Shown piece after piece: positions 14,178 through 21,407 of a stretch of 23,599 nt of DNA; position 1 is the first letter of the stretch; every line of letters begins with the position of its first letter. The stretch is from RPQJ01 sp041910015 (lineage in GTDB: Bacteria > Pseudomonadota > Gammaproteobacteria > Steroidobacterales > Steroidobacteraceae): positions 1 to 23,599 of the forward strand of contig JAYRRR010000079.1 in the NCBI GenBank assembly GCA_041910015.1, in the 5' to 3' direction. The notes under the pieces were generated by a model. That model had not been told where the DNA came from. It saw nothing but the letters and a program-made list of their open reading frames with translations, and made no database searches. The translations under genes and the position numbers were made by a program.

Positions 14178-16124
14178 ATGTCCAGAGCCCGGCATGCACC
14201 GGTCGCGGCCCTCGCTGCGGCGAGCCTGTTCGGCATGGCGAGCGCGTTCCTGCCGCCCGCCGCTTGCGCCCAGACGGCCACTGCGCCGCCCGGCGCCGCT
14301 GTTTCGCCGAGCGTGCCCCGCGCCGTCGCGAAGACGCAGAAGCCGCCGCTGCACGGGCAGCGCTGGATGGCCATCACCGGCAAGCCGCTCGCGGCCACGG
14401 CCGGCGCGATGATGTTCCAGCGCGGCGGCAACGCCGTCGACGCCGCCTGCGCGATGATCGCCGCCACCTCGACGATGTGGGACGTGCTGAGCTGGGGCGG
14501 CGAGACGCAGGCGCTCATCTACGACCCGCGCACGAAAAAGGTCGTCGCGATCAACGGCCTCGGCGTGGCGCCCACGGGCGCGACGCCGGAGTTCTATCGC
14601 GCCAGGGGCTACCGCTATCCACCGGAGTACGGGCCGCTCGCGGCCGTGACGCCCGGCACGCCGGGCGGGCTCATGCTGATGCTGCGCGAGTACGGCACGC
14701 TCTCGCTCGGCGAAGTGCTCGCGCCCGCCATCGAGCTCGCCGACGGCTACCCGATCGACGCCGAGACGGCCGACAACATCGAGCGTCACAAGGACAGGCT
14801 CGAGCAGTGGCCATATTCGCGGCAGGTGATGCTGCCGCACGCGGGCGAGGCACGCGAGGCGCCGCGGGCCGGCGAGATCTTCCGCCAGCCCGACCTCGCC
14901 GCCACATTGCGCAAGCTCGTCGAAACCGAAAAGCAGGCGCTCGCCGCGGGCAAGCCGCGCCAGCAGGCGATCGAAGCGGCGTACGAGCGATTCTACCGCG
15001 GCGACATCGCGCGCGAGTTCGTGCGCGGCGTGCAGGAACAGGGCGGCCTCATCACGCGGGATGATCTCGCACGCTGGCAACCGCGCGTCGAAGAGCCGCG
15101 GCGCACCAGCTACCGCGGTATCGACGTGTACAAGCTCGATGTCTGGACCCAGGGTCCGGCGCTGCTGCAGTCGCTGAACATCCTCGAGGCCTTCGACCTG
15201 CGCGCGATGGGCTACAACAGCGCGGACTACGTGCACACGCTCTACCAGGCGATGAATCTCGCGTTCGCCGATCGCGACTTCTATTACGGCGACCCGGCGT
15301 TCCCGCCGGCTGAGCCGGCCCAGGGCCTGCTGTCGAAGGAGTATGCGAAGCAGCGTGCCGCGACGATCCGCATGGACCGCAACGACGCGCGCGCCGGTCC
15401 CGGCGATCCCTATCCATTCCAGGGCGAGATGAATCCCTATGCGGACCTGCTCAAGATGCAACGTGGCGCGGCACTCGCGCCTGGCGCTGGCCCGCGCGGG
15501 TTCAGCGCAGCGGAGCAGGCCCGGTTCGTCGAGGCGTTCCGCGCCGGCACGACCTCGCAGGTGGCTGCCGACGCGCACGGCTGGCTGGTCGCGGTCACAC
15601 CGAGCGGCGGCTGGGTTCCCGCGGTGATCGCCGGTCGCACGGGCATCGGGCTGAGCCAGCGGGCGCAGTCGTTCGTGCTCGACGCCTTCGAAAATCCCTT
15701 CAACGTGATCGCGCCCGGCAAGCGCCCGCGTGTGACGCTGACGCCGAGTCTGGCGCTCAAGGACGGCCGGCCCTGGCTCGCGTTCGCCGTGCAGGGCGGC
15801 GACACGCAGGACCAGAACCTGCTGCAGTTCTTCCTGAACGTCACCGAGTTCGGCATGACGCCGCAGCAGGCGGTGGAAGCCGCCAATTTCAACAGCTATC
15901 AGATGAAGGCTTCGTTCGACCAGCATGCGTCGCAACCCGGCCGCATCCTGCTGAATTCATCGACGCCGGAAGTGGTAACGAAGGAACTGGTGCGGCGCGG
16001 CTACATCCCTGAATTCGAGACGCGCACCTCGGGGCCCATCAACGCGATCCTCGTCGACCCCGGCAACGGCAGCTTCTGGGGTGGCTCGAGCAATCATGGC
16101 GAGGACTACGGCATCGGCTGGTGA
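14178..16124 (+). CDS. exported gamma-glutamyltransferase family Ntn-hydrolase
   Basis: A 648-residue periplasmic or secreted protein (signal peptide core APVAALAAASLFGMASAF, ending near AACAQ, residue 32). The large-subunit part shows MAITGKPLAATAGAMMFQRG, GGNAVDAACAMIAATSTMWD and a TPGGLMLML segment, all typical of the family. These enzymes cut themselves before a Thr that becomes the nucleophile; the best candidate is Thr458 in AGTTSQVAAD. This is a deviant form, because canonical enzymes read TTHxSVxD and then have an LSGG-like loop. The C-terminal part has FAVQGGDTQDQNLLQFFLNV and ends NHGEDYGIGW. A role in gamma-glutamyl hydrolysis is possible, but acylase-type activity on another amide is equally open. 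Its stop overlaps the GTG of the broken SGNH gene (GTGA). Confidence 0.9.
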   Translation: MSRARHAPVAALAAASLFGMASAFLPPAACAQTATAPPGAAVSPSVPRAVAKTQKPPLHGQRWMAITGKPLAATAGAMMFQRGGNAVDAACAMIAATSTMWDVLSWGGETQALIYDPRTKKVVAINGLGVAPTGATPEFYRARGYRYPPEYGPLAAVTPGTPGGLMLMLREYGTLSLGEVLAPAIELADGYPIDAETADNIERHKDRLEQWPYSRQVMLPHAGEAREAPRAGEIFRQPDLAATLRKLVETEKQALAAGKPRQQAIEAAYERFYRGDIAREFVRGVQEQGGLITRDDLARWQPRVEEPRRTSYRGIDVYKLDVWTQGPALLQSLNILEAFDLRAMGYNSADYVHTLYQAMNLAFADRDFYYGDPAFPPAEPAQGLLSKEYAKQRAATIRMDRNDARAGPGDPYPFQGEMNPYADLLKMQRGAALAPGAGPRGFSAAEQARFVEAFRAGTTSQVAADAHGWLVAVTPSGGWVPAVIAGRTGIGLSQRAQSFVLDAFENPFNVIAPGKRPRVTLTPSLALKDGRPWLAFAVQGGDTQDQNLLQFFLNVTEFGMTPQQAVEAANFNSYQMKASFDQHASQPGRILLNSSTPEVVTKELVRRGYIPEFETRTSGPINAILVDPGNGSFWGGSSNHGEDYGIGW

Positions 16125-16614
16125 CGGCGCCGCCCGGTGGCCGAGGCCGCGGCCGGCCGCTCAGCGTCGTTGGCGTGGGCGATTCGATCATGGTCGGCAC
16201 GGCGGGGGGCACGAGCAGCGTCATTCGCTGACCGCGACCTATGCGCGGTTGCCGCACGAGCGCCTCGCGCGCGACGTCGCCTGGCGCGCGCACGGCCGCA
16301 ATGGCGCGACGTCGGAAGCGATCCTGCGCCAGTTCGCCCTCGAGGCGCAGGCTGCGGACGTCTGCATCCTGTCCTGCGGCGTCAACGACGTCACGCACGG
16401 TGTGGCCGTGATGCAGTTCGCCGCCAGATTCCGGGGCAACGTCGCGCTGCTGCGGCGCAAGTCCCGGCATGCCACGATCCTCTGCGGCGGGCTGTCGCCA
16501 CTCGACTGCTTTCCCGCGCTGCCCTGGCCGCTGAAGGCGATCCTGGCCGAACGCGTCGATGTGATGCGGGCCGCGGCGGCGACGGCGGCGGCGCTCGCCG
16601 CTCCGCACCAAGCC
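16121..16614 (+). pseudogene. SGNH/GDSL-type hydrolase, frameshifted and 3'-truncated
   Basis: A remnant of an SGNH-fold esterase/lipase. Starting at GTG 16121, which overlaps the preceding stop codon, the frame reads RPLSVVGVGDSIMVGTAGG, containing the block I GDS nucleophile motif. It then ends at a TGA at about 16231. From a GGGGGG tract (16204-16209) the homology continues in another frame: HSLTATYARL, DVAWRAHGRNGATSEAILRQ (block II/III glycine) and CILSCGVNDVTHG (block III, GxND), then PLDCFPALPWPLKAILAERV. Homology stops near 16610, immediately before the permease fragment on the other strand, and block V with the catalytic Asp and His is missing. The frameshift could be a G-tract slip or a sequencing error, but the lost 3' end argues for true decay. 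Confidence 0.8.
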
Positions 16615-17181
16615 TCAGGACGACGCCGCCAGTTGCTCGCGGTGATACAGCCGCGCCGCGACGAGCCACGCGAGTGCGACGATCAGCAGGCCGGCACCGA
16701 GGCTGACCGCCCATTCGGCCACGCCGATGTGCTCGGAGCGCAGGATCTTCAGGATGAGCTGGTTCTGCGCGAGAAACGGCACGGCGAGCATCCAGAGCTG
16801 CGTGCGCACGGGCGCGATCATCAGCACGAGCGAGGGCAGCATCGGCCGGAGGACCAGCAGCGGCCGGTACCCCTGCGCCTCGCGGTAACTGCGTGCGAAC
16901 GCGGCGAGCGCGGTCAGCGCCGTCGCGCTGATGATCGCTTCGCGCGGAGCCGGCGTGGCAAGCAGCGGGTCCAGCGACTGGCGCCCGCGCTCATCCGCGG
17001 TCGCGTCGATTGCGACCTGCATGCCGCCGATGAATCCGAGCAGCAGCAGGTATGGCAGCATCTGCTGCATCAGGTCGAACTCTGCCTCCGGACGACCGGC
17101 GTCGCGCGCACCGACCTGCAGTGGATGCGCGACCGTCGTGCCCGACGTGAGGGGCCGAGAGCCATCGAAGACCACCTCGGC
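16615..17181 (-). pseudogene. NatB-type ABC-2 permease, N-terminus and internal segments deleted
   Basis: Remnant of an ABC-2 exporter permease resembling NatB (sodium/drug efflux). Relatives are near 400 residues; only about 190 remain. The recognisable order is AEVVFDGSR (from the extracytoplasmic domain), QMLPYLLLLGFIGGMQVAID (membrane segment), DERGRQSLDPLLATPAPREA (cytoplasmic loop, family consensus GERERQSLEPLL), AAFARSYREAQGYRPLL, then QLWMLAVPFLAQNQLILKIL and the C-terminal segment ending YHREQLAASS. The N-terminal membrane helix is absent. About 35-40 residues appear to be missing after SGTTVA and about 60-70 between IISATALTAL and AAFARSY, both in frame. The upstream edge is fused to the ATPase remnant at about 17180. 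Deletion sizes are my estimates from memory of the family. Confidence 0.75.
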
Positions 17182-17308
17182 CCGCGCCGTTCGGCCCGAG
17201 CAGACCGGTGATCGCACCGTCGGGAGCGCCGAAGCTGACGCCGTCGACCGCCTGCACCGTGCCGCCGCTCGTGCGAAAGGCCTTGCGCAAGCCCTCCACG
17301 CGGATCAT
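17180..17308 (-). pseudogene. NatA-type ABC transporter ATPase, N-terminal 43 codons only
   Basis: The fragment starts at ATG 17308 with a normal ABC ATPase N-terminus (MIRVEGLRKAF, VQAVDGVSFGAPDG) and reaches the first part of Walker A, GLLGPNGAG. The expected K-T-T is replaced by Arg-Gly-Gly and all homology stops, so the P-loop lysine, signature motif and Walker B are gone. The following bases encode, in another frame, an internal part of the NatB-like permease, so one deletion removed most of natA and the start of natB. Its ATG overlaps the TGA of the upstream alpha/beta hydrolase by one base (TGATG), showing that it was once translated in the same operon. Confidence 0.85.
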
Positions 17309-18795
17309 CAGGGCTCCCAGCCGTAGGCGCCGGTGAACGGTGGCACGTAGCCGAGCGAATCGAGACACCTCGCGTCGAGTCGGGTGGGTTCCGGACGCTC
17401 CATGAACTCGCCGAGCAGCCGCGGCATGCACGACAGCCCGAGCACGCCGTGCCCCTGCCCCTGCAGCACGAGGTGCCGCGCCTCGGGCAACTGCGAGGCG
17501 ACGAGGTCGCCATAGCGCGGCGGCGTCACGGGATCGAACTCGCCCGACAGCAGCAGCACCGGCCGCTTCGCCCGCACCGGCGCATGGAAGTCCGCCGGCA
17601 TGCGTCCACGCGGCCAGACGCCGCACTGGGCCTGCAGGACCGTCACGAACTGCGTTCCGAGCAGTGTATCGCGGTCGGCGGGATCGGCTTCGAGCCACGG
17701 CGCGTCCTCGGCACACATCACCGACATCTGCAGCGGCATCGAGATCTGCTCGCCGACGAGTTGTTCGACCATGCGGGCTTGCGCCATGAGCGTGTCGAAG
17801 CGGCCGTGGGCCGCCGCATCGAGCAGCATCGGCAGCATCGCGAAGAGCTGCGGAGCATAGGCGTGCAGCCGGACGACGCCTGCGACCCCTTCGGCCGTGA
17901 GCGAGTCCTCGCGTGGTTCGTCCGTGACCGGATCACGGTAGACGACCTGGCGCGGCCGCTCGCGCAGCTGCGCGAGCAGTGCATCGAGTCGCGCGCGCGG
18001 CGAACCGTAGCGTGCCCGGCAGACGTCGTCGCGCTCGCAGCGCGCGAACTGGGCATTCACGGCGTCCTCGAGATTGCGCGCATGCTCGGCACCGAGCAGA
18101 AGCGTCGGCGGCACGACGGAGTCGAGCACGACCGCGCGCACGTGCTCCGGATGGCGCCGCAGGTATTCGAGGCCGACACGGGTGCCATAGGAAATGCCGA
18201 CGAGGTCGATGGTCTGTGCGCCGAGCGCGGCACGGACGTCCTCGAGGTCGTCGACGTAGTCGCTGGTCGTGTAATGCCGTGGGTCCGCGTCATGCAGCTC
18301 GGCGAGACACTGGCGCGCCATGGACCGCGCCGTCTGCTCGTCGGCGGACTCGAGCATCGCGCCCAGCGCCTGCTCGACCGTCGACGGGCATTCGAGCGGG
18401 TGCGAGCCGCCCGTGCCACGCTGATCGACCAGGATGACGTGCCGGCGCCGTTGCACTTCGCGGAAGGCGGACGCGACCAGGGGGTAGGACTCGAGCGCCG
18501 ACTGCCCAGGGCCGCCGGCCAGCATGAACACCGGGTCCGGCGCGGGACTGCGCGCGGTGCCCGGAACCCAGGCGACGGCGAGTTCGATGCGCCGACCCGC
18601 AGGGCGGCTGCGGTCCTCGGGCACCTCGAGCCGCGCGCAACGTGCGGCAACGGCGCTGGTCTGGCGGGGGGCCGTCAGCGTGCAGGGCTCGAAATCCAGT
18701 CGGCCGTAGGGCACGGTCACCGACGCCGTCCCGGTCCCGGGGGCGAGGCCGGCCAGTGCCAGCGCGCAGCGGTACAGCAACGTGCGTAGCGTCAT
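17308..18795 (-). CDS. exported alpha/beta hydrolase, TAP-like (prolyl aminopeptidase type)
   Basis: A 495-residue hydrolase of the tripeptidyl-aminopeptidase/proline-iminopeptidase-like group. A weak Sec-type leader occupies residues 1-24 (LLYRCALALAGLAPGTGTAS). The core has the oxyanion motif MLAGGPGQSA (91-100), VDQRGTGGSHPLECP (123-137), nucleophile Ser202 in GISYGTR, Asp421 in SGEFDPVTPP and His449 in GQGHGVL, a full catalytic triad. The C-terminal region matches the TAP-like domain. Several cysteines (38, 53, 136, 163, 253, 259, 361, 391, 456, 477) would suit disulfides in the periplasm. The likely role is removal of N-terminal residues from peptides. The ATG at 18795 was chosen because it starts the leader. 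It is divergent from the rhomboid gene, and its stop overlaps the truncated ABC ATPase start. Confidence 0.93.
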   Translation of the reverse strand: MTLRTLLYRCALALAGLAPGTGTASVTVPYGRLDFEPCTLTAPRQTSAVAARCARLEVPEDRSRPAGRRIELAVAWVPGTARSPAPDPVFMLAGGPGQSALESYPLVASAFREVQRRRHVILVDQRGTGGSHPLECPSTVEQALGAMLESADEQTARSMARQCLAELHDADPRHYTTSDYVDDLEDVRAALGAQTIDLVGISYGTRVGLEYLRRHPEHVRAVVLDSVVPPTLLLGAEHARNLEDAVNAQFARCERDDVCRARYGSPRARLDALLAQLRERPRQVVYRDPVTDEPREDSLTAEGVAGVVRLHAYAPQLFAMLPMLLDAAAHGRFDTLMAQARMVEQLVGEQISMPLQMSVMCAEDAPWLEADPADRDTLLGTQFVTVLQAQCGVWPRGRMPADFHAPVRAKRPVLLLSGEFDPVTPPRYGDLVASQLPEARHLVLQGQGHGVLGLSCMPRLLGEFMERPEPTRLDARCLDSLGYVPPFTGAYGWEP

Positions 18796-18881
18796 GCCGG
18801 AATTTCGTCCTCGTTGCTCGCGCCACCCTAGCACGGACGACGACCCGCCTGCCCGTCGGCGCATTGGGCTAGGATGTGCGG

Positions 18882-19508
18882 ATGCGCCAGACGATGCCCA
18901 ATGCGACCCGCACGCTCCTGCTGCTCAACGTCGCGGTGTTCGTCCTGCAGCTTCTCGCGGGGCCGCTGCTCGTGCGCCACTTCGCCCTGTGGCCGACAGC
19001 GACGCCCGGGTACCCGGCCGCGCCGGAGTTCGAGCCCTGGCAGCTCTTCACCTACGGCTTCCTGCACGGCAATCTCACGCACCTGTTCTTCAACATGTTC
19101 GCGCTGTGGATGTTCGGCGGCGAGATCGAGCGCCTGCTCGGCACGCGGCGGTTCGTTACCTATTATCTCGTCTGCGTCGTAGGCGCGGCCGTCGCGCAGT
19201 TGTTCGTGCTCGCGAGCATGAGTGCACCGCCCGTGCCCACGGTCGGCGCGTCCGGCGGCGTGTTCGGGCTGCTGCTCGCGTTTGGCATGGCTTTCCCGCA
19301 GCGGCGGATCATGCTGATCTTCCCGCCGATCCCGATGCCCGCGTGGCTGTTCGTCACGCTCTACGGCGCGCTCGAACTGTACCTGGGCGTGACCGGGTCG
19401 GGACAGGGCGTGGCGCACTTCGCCCACCTCGGGGGCATGGCGGCCGGCTATGCGTTGCTGGTCTACTGGCGCCGCGGCTCGCGCCCCGCGCCACGGAGAG
19501 GTCCGTGA
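18882..19508 (+). CDS. rhomboid family intramembrane serine protease
   Basis: A 208-residue, six-helix inner-membrane protease that would cut membrane proteins within or near the bilayer. Active-site features are complete: HGNLTHLFFN (62-71) with the oxyanion-stabilising His67 and Asn71, nucleophile Ser124 in GASGGVFG, and the base His182 in HFAHLGG. It has no extra cytoplasmic domain. The ATG at 18882 was chosen because AGGA lies seven bases upstream; the in-frame GTG at 18876 is too close to that site. It is the first gene of a tight plus-strand operon: its stop is followed after one base by folE. A link between the protease and the folate-type enzymes downstream is not obvious and may be no more than shared transcription. 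Confidence 0.95.
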   Translation: MRQTMPNATRTLLLLNVAVFVLQLLAGPLLVRHFALWPTATPGYPAAPEFEPWQLFTYGFLHGNLTHLFFNMFALWMFGGEIERLLGTRRFVTYYLVCVVGAAVAQLFVLASMSAPPVPTVGASGGVFGLLLAFGMAFPQRRIMLIFPPIPMPAWLFVTLYGALELYLGVTGSGQGVAHFAHLGGMAAGYALLVYWRRGSRPAPRRGP

Positions 19509-19509
19509 C

Positions 19510-20169
19510 ATGCCCATGAGTCCGAAGTCTCGTCCACGTCGCATCGTCGACTCCGTGAAGAGTGCTGCCGGGGAGACCGCGGCCGGGCGCAACGGGGTCG
19601 GTCGCCGGGCCGCTGAGGACGCCGTCCGCACGCTGCTGCGCTGGGCGGGGGAAGACCCTCTGCGTGAAGGTCTGCTCGAGACGCCGAAGCGCGTCGTCGA
19701 TGCGTACACCGACTGGTTCTCGGGCTACTCGGTCGATCCGCGTGAATACCTGCGGCGCACCTTCGAGGAGACCGCCGGATACGACGAGATGGTCGTGCTG
19801 CGCGACATCGAGTTCGAGTCGCACTGCGAGCACCACATGGCCCCGATCATCGGCCGCGCCCACGTCGGCTACCTGCCCACGGGCAAAGTCGTCGGCATCA
19901 GCAAGCTCGCGCGCGTCGTCGACGTGTTCGCGCGCCGGTTCCAGGTGCAGGAAAAGATGACCGCCGAGATCGCCCGCTGCATCAACGAAGTGCTGCAACC
20001 CGCCGGCGTGGGCGTGGTCGTCGAGGCCGTGCACGAGTGCATGACGACGCGCGGCATACACAAGCGCGGCGTCTCGATGATCACCTCGAAGATGCTCGGG
20101 TCGTTCCGCTCGGATGCCCGCACCCGCAACGAGTTCCTGACGTTCATCGACATCCGGGACCGGCGCTGA
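19510..20169 (+). CDS. folE: GTP cyclohydrolase I (FolE)
   Basis: Converts GTP to 7,8-dihydroneopterin triphosphate, the first step of folate and tetrahydropterin synthesis. The 219-residue protein is of normal length (E. coli 222). The zinc ligands Cys106, His109 and Cys177 lie in HCEHHMAPIIG and HECMTTRG. Other family motifs are GLLETPKRV, GRAHVGYLPTGKVVGISKLAR, FQVQEKMTAEIA and the C-terminal TRNEFLTFI. The N-terminal 30 residues are a basic, variable extension. GGAGAGG at 19495-19501 sets the ATG at 19510, one base after the rhomboid stop. Ten bases separate it from the GcvT-like gene, so it seems dedicated, at least partly, to supplying the folate cofactor that enzyme would use. Confidence 0.97.
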   Translation: MPMSPKSRPRRIVDSVKSAAGETAAGRNGVGRRAAEDAVRTLLRWAGEDPLREGLLETPKRVVDAYTDWFSGYSVDPREYLRRTFEETAGYDEMVVLRDIEFESHCEHHMAPIIGRAHVGYLPTGKVVGISKLARVVDVFARRFQVQEKMTAEIARCINEVLQPAGVGVVVEAVHECMTTRGIHKRGVSMITSKMLGSFRSDARTRNEFLTFIDIRDRR

Positions 20170-20179
20170 GGCTTGCCCG

Positions 20180-21406
20180 ATGCCCGAGATCTCGACCGTC
20201 CATCATCCGCTCTACCAGCTGCGACGGACGCCGTTCCACGCACGCACGTCGCAGCTCTGCCTGCCGCACAACTGGCGCCGCTGGGCGGGCTGCATCGCCG
20301 CCGGCTCCTACGATCTCGGCCTGGACCGCGAATACTGGGCGATCCGCAATCACGCGGCACTGATCGACGTCTCGCCGCTCATGAAGTACGAGATCGAGGG
20401 TGCCGATGCGGCGGGGTTCCTCGACAAGCTGCTGCCGCGCAACGTGCAGAAGCTCGCCATCGGGCAGGTCTGTTACACGGCCTGGTGCGACGACGAAGGC
20501 AAGATGCTCGACGACGGCACGGTCACGCGCGTGGGCGAGCAGAGCTTCCGCCTCACGGCTGCCGAGCCGCAGTTGCGCTGGCTCGCGCTGAGCGCGCCCG
20601 GGTTCGACGTGCGCATTCGCGAAGTCACCTCGCAAGTGGCTGCGCTGAGCCTCCAGGGCCCCAAGTCGCGCGCGATCCTCAACCGCTGTTGCGGCGCGCC
20701 CGTCGACGCCCTCAGGTACTTCCGCATGGCGCCGAACACGATCGCGGGTTTCCCGGTAGGTGTCTCGCGCACCGGCTACACAGGTGATCTGGGCTACGAG
20801 ATCTGGATGGCGCAGGAAGACGCGCTCGTCGTCTGGGACGCGCTGCTGGCCGGCGGCCACGACTACGGCATTACGCCCTGCGGCATCCTCGCGATGGACA
20901 TGGCGCGCGTCGAGGCGGGCCTGTTCATGCTCGATGTCGACTACACGCCCGCGCACCACGCCTGGATCGACGCGCAGAAGTCGTCGCCCTGGGAAATGGG
21001 GCTCGGCTGGACCATCGCACTCGACAAGCCCGGGTACTTCGTCGGCCGGCGCGCGCTCGAACGCGAGCACCGCGAAGGTTCCACGTACCGGTTCGTCGGC
21101 GTCGAGGTCGACTGGGAAAGCCTCGAGCGCGTGTATGCCGCCGTCGGCCTGCCGCCGCAGATCCCGGCCATGGCCGTGCGCGCCAGCCTGCCGATCTGCA
21201 AGGCGGGGCAACAGGTCGGCTATGCGTCGACCAGCACGTGGTCGCCGGTGCTGAAGAAGTACGTCGCGCTTGCGCACCTGCGAATGCCTTTCAGCGAGCC
21301 CGGCACGCAGGTCACGATCGAGATCACGGTGGAGCATCATCGGCGTCAGGCGAACGCGCGCGTCGTGCCGCTGCCGTTCTACGAGCCGGCGTGGAAGAAG
21401 CAGTAA
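20180..21406 (+). CDS. GcvT/DmdA-like folate-binding aminomethyltransferase
   Basis: A 408-residue member of the aminomethyltransferase family (GcvT, DmdA, sarcosine-oxidase C-terminal domain), which moves methyl or methylene groups to tetrahydrofolate. Residues 50-115 hold the usual sequence: EYWAIRNHAALIDVSPLMKY, GADAAGFLDKLLPRNV, GQVCYTAWCDDEGKMLDDGT, with the Asp pair at 111-112 where GcvT has its catalytic Asp. Later come LQGPKSRAIL, SRTGYTGDLGYEIWM (folate-pocket region) and the C-terminal barrel. It is longer than GcvT (about 364) and not next to gcvH or gcvP, so it is unlikely to serve glycine cleavage. Known relatives demethylate substrates such as dimethylsulfoniopropionate or methoxy-aromatics, but I cannot assign the substrate. 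It sits between folE and two FAD oxidoreductases in one operon. Confidence 0.9.
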   Translation: MPEISTVHHPLYQLRRTPFHARTSQLCLPHNWRRWAGCIAAGSYDLGLDREYWAIRNHAALIDVSPLMKYEIEGADAAGFLDKLLPRNVQKLAIGQVCYTAWCDDEGKMLDDGTVTRVGEQSFRLTAAEPQLRWLALSAPGFDVRIREVTSQVAALSLQGPKSRAILNRCCGAPVDALRYFRMAPNTIAGFPVGVSRTGYTGDLGYEIWMAQEDALVVWDALLAGGHDYGITPCGILAMDMARVEAGLFMLDVDYTPAHHAWIDAQKSSPWEMGLGWTIALDKPGYFVGRRALEREHREGSTYRFVGVEVDWESLERVYAAVGLPPQIPAMAVRASLPICKAGQQVGYASTSTWSPVLKKYVALAHLRMPFSEPGTQVTIEITVEHHRRQANARVVPLPFYEPAWKKQ

Positions 21407-21407
21407 C

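Noticed and set aside
14148..15935. 595-codon open frame on the minus strand opposite the gamma-glutamyltransferase-family gene
   Set aside because: It is a GC-rich shadow with Arg/His-rich, low-complexity translation and no family motifs; the plus-strand gene is clear.
16121..17308. Decay zone as the site of a mobile element insertion
   Set aside because: No transposase remnant, terminal inverted repeat or target duplication could be seen.
20180..21406. Assignment of the aminomethyltransferase as glycine-cleavage GcvT
   Set aside because: No gcvH or gcvP is nearby, the protein is about 40 residues longer than GcvT and it is linked to flavoproteins instead.
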